Positions 1 to 10,700 of a stretch of 64,000 nt of DNA are shown here, in pieces. Under the pieces are notes generated by a model that did not search any database, was not told where the DNA came from, and saw only the letters and a program-made list of their open reading frames with translations. The DNA comes from Bacteroidota bacterium (GTDB lineage: Bacteria > Bacteroidota > Bacteroidia > 2-12-FULL-35-15), in the NCBI GenBank assembly GCA_025963775.1, contig JAOQAD010000041.1, forward strand, positions 1 to 64,000. The letters are read 5' to 3'. Both the position numbers and the translations under genes were made by a program. How positions within the stretch are numbered: position 1 is the first letter of the stretch; every line of letters begins with the position of its first letter.

Positions 1-2
1 CA

Positions 3-488
3 GATGAAGATGAGAACAATTACCTGGTTGCATATTATTCAGGGGATGTGGTGCTGGCAGAGCTCAAGCAGTGGCTCCGGGACCGTTTACCGGGCTATAT
101 GCAGCCTTCACTATATATTCACCTGGATCATTTTGAATATACCAGCAGCGGGAAGATCGACAGGCAGCGCTTACCTAAGACAGGTGCAGGCAGCGGGCAA
201 ACAGAATACGTAGCTCCGCGCACATCGCTGGAAGAGCAGTTATCAGCGATCTGGTGCGAAGTGCTGGGTAAGGAAAAGGTAAGCGTAACAGATAATTTTT
301 TTGAAATTGGCGGTAACTCATTACGGGTGATAAGCGTGCTCGTGGCTGTAAATAATTTGCATGAAAATGCACTAAAGGCAGGTGATCTCTACAATTACGG
401 AACCATTGAAGAGATTGCCGGATTTTTAAATACCCAGCTTTCCGGTGAAAGTGCAGAAAAAGAACATTTTGAAGAATTTGAATTGTAA
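3..488 (+). CDS. C-terminal end of an NRPS protein (end of A domain plus PCP), 5' truncated by window edge
   Basis: Frame 3 is open from the window start: DEDENNYLVAYYSGDVVLAELKQWLRDRLPGYM...SSGKIDRQRLP (A10 motif), then PCP core FFEIGGNSLRV; acidic C-terminal tail EKEHFEEFEL. Confidence 0.93.
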   Translation, partial: DEDENNYLVAYYSGDVVLAELKQWLRDRLPGYMQPSLYIHLDHFEYTSSGKIDRQRLPKTGAGSGQTEYVAPRTSLEEQLSAIWCEVLGKEKVSVTDNFFEIGGNSLRVISVLVAVNNLHENALKAGDLYNYGTIEEIAGFLNTQLSGESAEKEHFEEFEL

Positions 489-498
489 ATAACAAAGG

Positions 499-1716
499 AT
501 GAAACATATCGGCTTATTGTTCCCTGGTGGCGGAACACATTATGTGGGAATGGGAAGTGTATTGTACCAGGAATCCTCTCTCGCAAAAAATATATTCATG
601 GAAGCTTCGGAAGTACTGGGCTATGACCTGTCGAAGATCTGCTTTTCAGGGGAGTTGAGCCGCCTGGCATCAATGGAATATTCGCAGCCTGCTATTTTTA
701 CAGTAAGCGTTGCTGCTCATGCTGTATGTATTGCTGAAACCGGGCTTACGCCTCAATGCGCTGCAGGCCATAGCCTGGGCGAATATTCAGCGTTGGTAAG
801 CTCTGGAAGCCTTTCATTTGCAGATGGTATAAGACTTATAAAAAAGCGCGGTCTCCTTTTACAGGAAATGGGAAAAGGCGGAAAAACAATGATGGCAGTA
901 AATAAAATAGAAAGCTCTATGGTAGAGGCTGCATGTGCGGAGATCGTAAGAAACGGTGGACAAGCTTATGTTGCCGTTTATAATTCTACATTGCAGCACG
1001 TATTGTCGGGAGATAAGAATGACCTTGGAGCATTGGGAAAACGGTTGGAAAAAATGGGCGCTTTTGTGGAGATGCTGGATATCGATACCCCTTCTCACAG
1101 CCCGTTAATGCTGGATGCGATAAATAGTTTCAGTGACGAACTCAATGCATGTAAATTTCAAATGCCTTCCTATTCTGTGGTTTCAAATGTTACCGGCAAA
1201 CCGTATACAAGTGCCGCTGAAATACCTGTAACGTTGCTGGACCACATGATCCGGCCTGTTCAATGGCAACAGAGCATAAAGTATATGTGTGCTGAAGGCA
1301 TCAATTGTTTTGTTGAAACAGGTCCGCGTTCTGTATTGAAAGGTTTGATGGGATATATAAACGATACGGTAAAAGTCTATGCATTTGATACCGGGAATGA
1401 CAGACAGGAATTAAAGAATGCACTTCACGTAAATGCTCCCGATCACCGGGCTTTTTTGCAGGGATGTCTTGCAATTGCTGTCAGTACCAAAAATGATAAC
1501 GTCCGGATGGACGAATATAAAAATAATGTTGTACCATCATTTGCAGCGTTGCAGCGCTTGCGGATAGCTGCTGAAGAAAAAGAAGTATTGCCGGCAGAGA
1601 TCAAAAAAGCGCACGGGCTGCTGCAAAGTATTTTAATTTCGAAATGTGTGTCAGCTGGTGATGCCGAATTTTTGACCACAGGATTATTAAATCAAACGGG
1701 AGTAAGAATAGACTAA
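499..1716 (+). CDS. Discrete malonyl-CoA acyltransferase (FabD/trans-AT-like) with ~100-aa C-terminal extension
   Basis: LFPGGGTHYVGMG N-terminal motif, active-site GHSLGEYSALVSSG, and VETGPRSVLKGL; the C-terminal extension is not typical AT. Confidence 0.9.
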   Translation: MKHIGLLFPGGGTHYVGMGSVLYQESSLAKNIFMEASEVLGYDLSKICFSGELSRLASMEYSQPAIFTVSVAAHAVCIAETGLTPQCAAGHSLGEYSALVSSGSLSFADGIRLIKKRGLLLQEMGKGGKTMMAVNKIESSMVEAACAEIVRNGGQAYVAVYNSTLQHVLSGDKNDLGALGKRLEKMGAFVEMLDIDTPSHSPLMLDAINSFSDELNACKFQMPSYSVVSNVTGKPYTSAAEIPVTLLDHMIRPVQWQQSIKYMCAEGINCFVETGPRSVLKGLMGYINDTVKVYAFDTGNDRQELKNALHVNAPDHRAFLQGCLAIAVSTKNDNVRMDEYKNNVVPSFAALQRLRIAAEEKEVLPAEIKKAHGLLQSILISKCVSAGDAEFLTTGLLNQTGVRID

Positions 1717-1725
1717 AGAAAAGAT

Positions 1726-4700
1726 ATGTACAAGGACATTGCAATTATTGGTATGGCCGGACGTTTCCCCGGAGCACCGGATATTTCAGGATTTTCTGAT
1801 CTGTTAAGAGAAGGCCGTGATGGTGTAAGAGAGTTATCTAAAAAACGCAAACAGGATACAAATCTTTCTTTTGATAAGGATTACCAGGTACTGGCATTCC
1901 TGGAAGATATTGATAAGTTTGATTGTGATTTTTTCGGGATCCTTCCCGGTGAAGCCAATTATATAGATCCGCATCAGCGTATACTGCTGGAAATTGTTTA
2001 TCAGACAATTGAAAATGCGGGTTACAACGTGGATGATTTTAATGGTTCAAATACTTCGCTTTTCATAGGCGATACCGTACAAGAATATTACCGCCTGGCC
2101 GAAAGCTTTAACCCGCTTTTAATAACAGGGAACCTGAGTGCAGTTACTGCCGGACGTATTGCGCGTTATTTCAATCTTACCGGCAATGCGCAGATGATCG
2201 ACACAGCCTGCTCATCCTCATTAGTCGCACTCAATACTGCATATAATGAGCTGATACTCGGACAGGCAGATTGTGCACTTGTTGCCGGGATAAATCTGGT
2301 ACTATCCCCGAATGAAAAAATGGTTGATGAAGTGGGTATAATGTCAGCCGATGGCAGAGCACGTTCATTTTCCGCTGGTGCCAATGGAACAGGTGGTGGC
2401 GAAATTGCCGCGTGTGTTTTGTTAAAGCCATTGGATGCTGCTTTACGGGATAACGATACGATCCATGCGGTGATCAAGGGGGTTGCTGTAAACCAGGATG
2501 CACAGCGTTCATCCAGTCTCACTGCACCAAGCAGCAATGCACAGGCAGAAGTAATTAAAAAAGCATGGAAGCAGGCAAACATTGATCCTGTAACCATTTC
2601 ATTTATTGAAGCGCACGGTACAGCCACCCGTTTAGGTGATCCGATCGAAATAGAGGGGATCACCAAAGCATTTAGCGAATTCACGGATAAGCGGCAGTTT
2701 TGCGCGGTGTCAACCATAAAATCAGCTATTGGCCATACAAATACAGCAGCAGGAATAGCAGGACTAATTAAAACGGTGATATCACTGAAAAATAAAGAAC
2801 TGTATCCTTCTCTGCATTTTTCGGAGCCTAATCCGCTGATTGATTTTATAAATTCTCCGGTATACATAAATACAAAACGAAACTATTGGAAAACCGGAGC
2901 CGATCAGCCAAGAAGAGCCGGGGTAAGTTCGTTTGGCCTGAGTGGCACCAATTGTCATGTGGTACTCGAAGAAAGTCCGCAGAAAACCGGACCAATAAAT
3001 CAAGAGGTAAATGAGAACCTGATTTATACGTTATCTGCAAAAACAGCAGAAAGCCTTCTGTCCAATGCAAAAATGCTTGAAGCATTTTTAAGTGAAAAAC
3101 GATCTCCGGAAATTTCTACCAGCGCACTGTCCTTTACACTCAATGCGAGAAGAAAGCATTACAAGCACAGGATAGCATTTGTCGCAGATACGGTAAGTAA
3201 TGTCCGTGAAAGGTTAAAACAATATATTTCAGGTTCTGTCATTCCACAGGATGCAGCTACAGAAATGATCTGGATTTCCTTTTCGGGAAACAGTATTATA
3301 TCATCAGAAACAAATCAGCAGTTCAGTGCCCGTTTTCCTGTATTCAAAAATGCCATTGAAGAATGTGCATTGGCTGCAGCCGGGTCCGGATCCCCAATAG
3401 CCGACCAAAACGCATTTTGTTTCCAGTATGCATATTATAAACTGCTGGAATCGCTTGGTATAGCTTCTAAAAATGTGATCGGTTCAGGTAAAGGAAAGTT
3501 AGTGATTGATGTACTGAAAGGAAAAAGCTCATTAAAAGATGCTTTCATCTCTCTTGGGGGTTACACAGCTGTCTTAAATGAAAAGCTGGAAGAACGGCTG
3601 GCTGCTTTCCTCAAAGAAAAGCTGAATGATCCGGCTTCGGTGTTAATAGAAGCAGGTATGAGTGGCGAGATCCCTTCATTGCTTGCAAAGTTGAACAACG
3701 CACTGCAAAACAGGTTTTTTTATTTTAAGGAAGCTGATGAGAATAATTTTTCTGAACTGCTGGTGCAGCTCTATAACAGGGGAACAAAAATAAAATGGGC
3801 CGCTTTATACCCCGTTGGCGGAAGAAGGATAGAGCTGCCTTCGTACCAATTTGTAAAAACGCGCTGCTGGCTCGATCCGGCTCCGGCTGCTATCTCCGAT
3901 TGGCTATACAAGCCATCCTGGAAACAGGTGGAAGAGCTGCCGGAGAGAGCAGCGATCCATGATAAGTGTTTCATTGTATTTATGGATGAAGAGAATGCTG
4001 CTGCTGAAAAACTTTGCAGTGAGCTTATACTGCAAGGGAATAAGTGTATCCGCGTATTTCCGGGAACGGCATTTGAACAGGAGGGAAAAGATGTTTTCCG
4101 GATGTCCCATACCAGCGAGCACGCATACACGCGGCTCCTTCAGGCGCTTGCCGGTAACAGATCAGAGGTGTCAGGAGTTATTTACATGGGCGCTTACAAT
4201 ATCCGGCCGCTGGCCGCCGATGTGGATACGAGCCTTGAAGCCGCTTTATATGCTCCTTTTATGATGGTGAAAGGCCTGGATTTATTATGGAATCAGGAAG
4301 GGATACATCTTTTTATCATCACTGCAAATGCGCGGATCGTTACAGGAAAAGAAACGGTGCATATTCCTGCAAATGCCGCAGTGCATGGTTTTGCAAACGG
4401 CCTTGTACAGGAGTATCCGGCACTAACGGTTCGATGTCTCGATTTTGATGCTTCTGAAGGATCACAGCATATTGCCGCATGTATCGGAAAGGAATTTGAT
4501 CATAAGAAAGACCGGGCAGTGGTTGCGTACAGGGGTAAGCACCGTTTTTTACTTTCTATAGAGCGCCAGGTTTCATCCGGAGAGCAGGAAACTGCAGGCA
4601 TAGCAAAGCTGCTTCGTACAGATGGTGTTTATCTGATTCCGGGAGGTGCAAGCGGAATCGGGCTTGAAATTGCAAAATTCATCAGCAGTAAAGAAAAGGT

Positions 4701-7700
4701 AAAGCTGGCGATTGTTAGCAGGAGAACACCGGAAGAGCTTGCTGTGTCCGATGCTGCATTGGAAGCATTCAGAGAGATCGAAAAAAGTGGTTCCAGCGTT
4801 CACTACTATGCAGCTGATATTTCTGATTTCACAAAAATGAAAGCTGTTGTAAGCCTCATTCACAAAGAGCTCGGAAAAATAAGCGGGGTGATTCATTCCG
4901 CAGGATTACCGGGTGGTGTTATGCGTACAAAAAATCATTCCGCAGCAAGCTTTAAAGAAACATTGCTTCCAAAGATTCATGGATCGGTTAACCTTTTTGA
5001 GCTTTTAAAAAATGATGCACCTGATTTTTTTGTAATGTTCTCTTCGCTTAATTCAATACTCGGTGGTGACAGAGGCAGTAATTACAGCGCAGCAAGCATT
5101 TTCCAGGACAATTATGTCCATGAAATAAAAATGCAAATTCCTCATGCGGTCGTGATTAACTGGCCGGCATGGCGTGAAACGGGACAATGGAAGCGTTTCA
5201 ATGATTTTGTAGATCAACCTGCCGATTACGACCAAAGCATTCTTTCCTCTGAAGGCATTGCAGCTTTCGAAACAGCGCTTGCACAGGGATGGTCCAATAC
5301 GATCGTATCCAATACAAACCCGGCATTGCTGGGGGATAATCCTTTTTTTATAGCAAATACAGGTGAAGCCTCTCCTTCAGTAAAGAGAAGCAATGCAGCT
5401 AAGCGCAGCATGCCGGTCACAGACGAAAAAAGCGATTATGTTTTTAATGACGAATGGACAGGAACAGAAAACAAAGTGGCTGCCATCTGGTATTCTGTTC
5501 TTAAAACGAAAGCGATTGGGCGTGATGACAACTATTTTAAGTTGGGCGGACATTCGCTGCTGGGGATCCGGATCATTAACCGCATCGAAAAACAGCTGGA
5601 AGTGGAAATGGAATTCCGCAATTTACTGGAATATCCTACAATCAGGGAATTGTCGGCTTACATCGACAAGCTGCGAAAAGAAGGCAATATTGTAAAATAT
5701 GAAAAGATAGAGCCGGTGCCTTTGCAGGAACATTACGGACTTTCTCATGCACAGCTGCGGCTTTGGTTCCTCGATAAAATCAACCCGGGATCGTTTGCCT
5801 ATAATGTAGCCAGTGCATACATTCTTGAAGGAACACTTGATCCTTCTGCATTTGCCAGTGCATTTGCCCTGTTAATAAAACGGCACGAAACCTTAAGGAC
5901 CATTTTTATAGAGTTGGATGGTGAGCCCCGTCAGAAGATCCTTCAGCCCGGAGAAACGGGATTTTTTATTGAAGAGATCGATTTGAGTAAAAATGAGGAT
6001 TGGGAAACCGAATGGAATATATTTATACAGGACGATGCACGTAAGCCGTTTAACCTGGCAACAGGACCTCTGTTGCGTGCAAAGCTGATTCGGCTTGCCA
6101 GCGGCAGATATGGTTTTATTTTTAACATGCATCACATTATCAGCGACGGCTGGTCAATGATCGTGCTGGTAAAAGAATTGCTGGAAATATACAGCGGATT
6201 ATTAAAAGGGGAAGTGATTTCATTGACTCCTTTACCTGTTCAATATAAAGATTATACCGCATGGCAGAATAAATTACTGGCCGATAGCTCCGACAGTGAG
6301 CATAAGCAATATTGGACAAGGCAGCTGGAAGGGGAGATTCCTGTATTGGACCTGCCGGCAGACAAGGAACGCCCGGCACTTAAAACCTATAACGGAAATG
6401 TTTTAAAAATTAATATCGGTGATGGATTGTATGAGCAGATCCGCGGCTATGCAGCTGAAAAAAGCACTTCATTGTTTGTGATATTAATGTCTTCGGTAAA
6501 AGCACTGCTGTATAAATATACAGGGCAGGACGATATTATCGTAGGAACAACCGTTTCGGGACGGGATCATCTTGACCTGGAAGATCAGATAGGTTTTTAT
6601 ATCAATTCACTTGCTATCCGAACACGCTTTTCCACAGATGAATCGTTTGACAGCTTATCCGCAAAGCTTAAATCAGGTACTATAAAAGCATTGGAACACA
6701 GCATCTATCCCTTTGATTTGCTGCTGGGTGGAGTTGCGGTTGAGCGCGATCAAAGCAGATCGCCTTTATTTGATGTGCTTGTAGAGTTTTTCGATATGAA
6801 CACAGGCAGGCAGGCAACGCCCGCTCAGAAAGCGATCCTTTCGGATGCCTGTGAAGCAGCAGCATTTGTAAGTACAAAGTACGATCTTACGTTCAGGTTC
6901 GATAACAGTAACGGACTTTGTCTTTTTATTGAATACAATACCGACTTGTTCAGTTCCGGGCGGATTGACATGCTGCGCGAACATTATCTCCGGTTGCTGA
7001 ACCAGCTTATTTCCGAAAGCGCAAAGCCTTTAGCCGGTTTTACATACACTACGGCCCAGGAGCAAAAAAAGCTGCTTGATATCTCTTTTGGAAAAAGTGT
7101 AGAAATTCCGGCAGAGAGTTTTATTGCCGCCTTTCAGCAGCAGGTAAGCAAAACCCCTCATCATCCCGCTGTTGTTTTCAATGATAAAGTCCTGAGCTAT
7201 ACGCAGCTCAATGCAGAAGCTAACAAGCTTGCTCATTATTTAAAAGAGACATTTGGAGTTAGTACCGGACAATTTATTCCGCTGATGGTAGACCGTTCGG
7301 AATATATGATCATAGGCTTGCTTGGTATTTTAAAAGCAGGATGTGCTTTTTGCCCTATAGATCCTTCTTATCCCAACGCGCGTAAAAAGCTCATTCTTGA
7401 AGATCTGGATGCTTCCATTCTTATAACGGATTCCACATACATATTCGACTTACCTGTGGGTGTGCATGTGAAATTAATTGCCCTTGATGCAGAGCTGCCA
7501 GGAATGATCACATCTTCAGAAGATCTGCAAGAGCCATTCACTGAAGGAAATACCGCCTATGTGATCTACACATCCGGCTCCACCGGTAATCCCAAGGGTG
7601 TAGTTGTGAGCGATAACAATTTTATGAATTACCTGCGTTGGGCAAACAGCTATTATTTCAACGATCAGCCGGGTTATCATTTTCCGCTTTTTACTTCGCT

Positions 7701-10700
7701 TTCATTTGACCTTACGCTTACAAGCATTTTCAGCACCCTGCTCAGAGGTGATAGTGTAACGGTTTTCGGGGAGCTTGAAATTGATGCCTTATTCTCATCG
7801 GTATTTCATAAAAACAGTGGAATAACCGCTGTTAAATTAACTCCTTCCCACTTGGAAATAGTGAATGACCTGGGTTATGATTTAGGTAATCTGAAACTAA
7901 TGATCACCGGTGGAGAAGCGTTAAAAAACAAGCATATAGAAAGGCTTATAGAATCCTATCCGCAAGTAAAGGTCTATAACGAATACGGGCCAACGGAAAC
8001 AACAATCGGCTCCAGTGTATCGCTTGTAGCAGAAGAGGGCATCATCACCATCGGGGAACCGGTTTGGAATACTTCAATTTTTATTCTTGATGAGCATTTG
8101 AACCTGGTGCCCGAAGGGATCAAAGGTGAAATATGCATTGGCGGGGCGGGTGTTACCAAAGGGTATTTGAACAAACCTGAAATGACTTCCGGAAAATTTA
8201 TCCGTGATCCGTTTTCTGAAAAATACAGTACTATGTATCGTACAGGCGATCTGGGAACACGCACTCCGCAGGGAATGCTTGTATATCATGGCAGAAAGGA
8301 CGACCAGGTAAAAATCCGCGGAAACCGTGTGGAGCCGGGCGAGATTGAAAATGTGCTGTTGGGGATGAAAAACGTTAAACAAGTGGCAGTGCTTGAAAAG
8401 AAAGACAAAGAAGGCACATCCTTTCTATGCGCCTATATTGTTGCAGCCGGAGTTATGGAAGAGCTTGCCTTAAAAGAGCATTTGAAAAAGCAGCTTCCCA
8501 ATTACATGATCCCTTCCTTTTTTATCCGGGTCGATGAAATGCCGCTATCCGCTTCAGGTAAAACGGATAAGGCCGCTCTGGGCAGGCTGGATGATATTGA
8601 TTTGCTGCTTGGACCAGTTAATGTATATGAAGCTCCGAAAACTGCAACAGAAACGATTGTTGCAGGGATCTGGGAAAGGATATTGGACAGGACGAAAATT
8701 TCAAGGAATGATAACTTTTTTGAACTTGGCGGACACAGTCTTAAGGCAACAAAATTTATTGCGCTGCTTTATAAAGAGCACAACGTTCAGCTGGACCTTA
8801 CACTGATTTTCGAAAAGCCTGTTCTTGCTGCATTATCAATGGAGATTGATAAGATGGAAAAAACAGCGTATGATGATATTGTTCCTGTAGATGAGCAGCC
8901 CTATTATGAAGTGTCCCATGCACAAAAACGCCTTTGGTTTGTTGAACAGAAAGGACACGGACAGGCAGCATATAATATTCCTTCAGCGCATTTGCTCAGG
9001 GGGGATATAAACTGTGCGGCATTTGAATCTGCACTGGAAATGCTGATCCGCAGGCATGAAAGTATGCGTACTGTTTTTATTACAGTGGCCGGTGAGCCAA
9101 AGCAAAAAATACTTTCCTTCGAAAGCACCGGGTTTAAGCTTCAGCAGGATGATTTCCGAACTAAGCAGGATCCAAAAGCAGCAGTGGAAAAGATCCTGGC
9201 GCAGGATTCTAAAATTCCGTTTGACCTGTCGAAAGGGCCATTATTAAGAACAAAGTTATTCCGTATCTCAGAAGATCACTATGTTTTTTATATGAACATC
9301 CATCACATCATAAGTGATGAATGGTCGATGGGGATATTTATAAATGAGCTGCTTGGATTTTATAAAGCAGCGCTGGATAGGACAGTCCCTTTACCGGAAC
9401 CGCTGAGAGTGCAGTATAAGGATTATGCAGCATGGCAGAATAAGCAGCTGGCTGGCGAAAAAGTAAAAGCGCATCAGCAATTCTGGCTCAGCCGCTTTAA
9501 AAATGCAGCACCGGTGTTGGAGCTGCCAACCGATTTTAAACGTCCTGCCGAAAAAAGCTTTAAAGGCAATACCATCGGAGCCGTAGTAAGTAAGGAGCTC
9601 ACATCCGGATTGAACAAATTGAGCCTTGATCACGGGGCGAGCCTTTATATGACCATTCTCGCCCTTATAAATACCTTGATGCACCGGTATTCAAAGCAGG
9701 AAGACATCGTGATCGGCTTCCCGATCGCAGGCCGGGAACATACTGACCTGGAAAACCAGCTTGGGTTTTATGTGAACACGCTTGCGCTCCGCACTGCATT
9801 TTCTAAAGATGACAGATTTGATCAGTTGCTGCTTAAAGTAAAGGAAAATACATTGAATTCTTATGAGCACCAGGTATATCCATTTAACAGGCTGCTGGAA
9901 GATCTGCAGCTGGAACGCGATGACAGCCGTCACCCGCTGTTTGATATAAATGTTGTGTTCCAGAATACAGATGCATTGGATTCAAAAGCATTTGCAGACA
10001 ATGAGAGCGGAGCAGGAATAGAAGTGCTGGGTAATTTTCTCTCACAATATAATTCGAGCAAGTACGATCTTATTTTTCATTTCAGGGAAATAAGTGGCTG
10101 CCTGCAGATGGGAATTGAATACAGCACCGATCTGTTTAAGGAAGAACGCATACGGAGAATGTTGAGCCATTTTGAAATGCTGGTACGCTCAGTGATCGCA
10201 GATGCAACTGTTACTATCGCCTCGGCTGAGCTATTGAGCAGCGAAGAAAAAGCAATGCTTCTTTTTGAGAATAATACCACTGAAATGGTAATGGACGATG
10301 CAAAAACAGTTGTGCATTTATTCCGGGAACAGGTGGAGAATAATCCGGGCAATACGGCACTTGTTATTAATGACCGGCAGATCACTTATGCTGAGCTGGA
10401 TGTGCTCGTGAGCAAGCATGCGACCTTTATAAGCAGACAGAAATTAAATAAAAATGCTGTGATCGCAGTCATGCTCGAGCGTTCCGTTAATGCGGTAGCT
10501 GCTATTATGGGTGTATTAAAATCCGGTTATACTTATCTTCCGCTGGAGCCTGAAAATCCTTTTGAACGTTTAAAATACATTCTGAATGATTCGGCTGCGG
10601 AAATGGTGATTTCAGAAAAGAAATACTTGAAAACACTGAACAAGCTTCAATGGGAATGTGACAGTTTCGGAACATATATGTGTGTTGACAGCGAGGATGT

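Noticed and set aside
2166-2867. 233-aa minus-strand ORF inside the KS-coding region
   Set aside because: Antisense shadow of the well-supported KS coding frame; no recognisable motif
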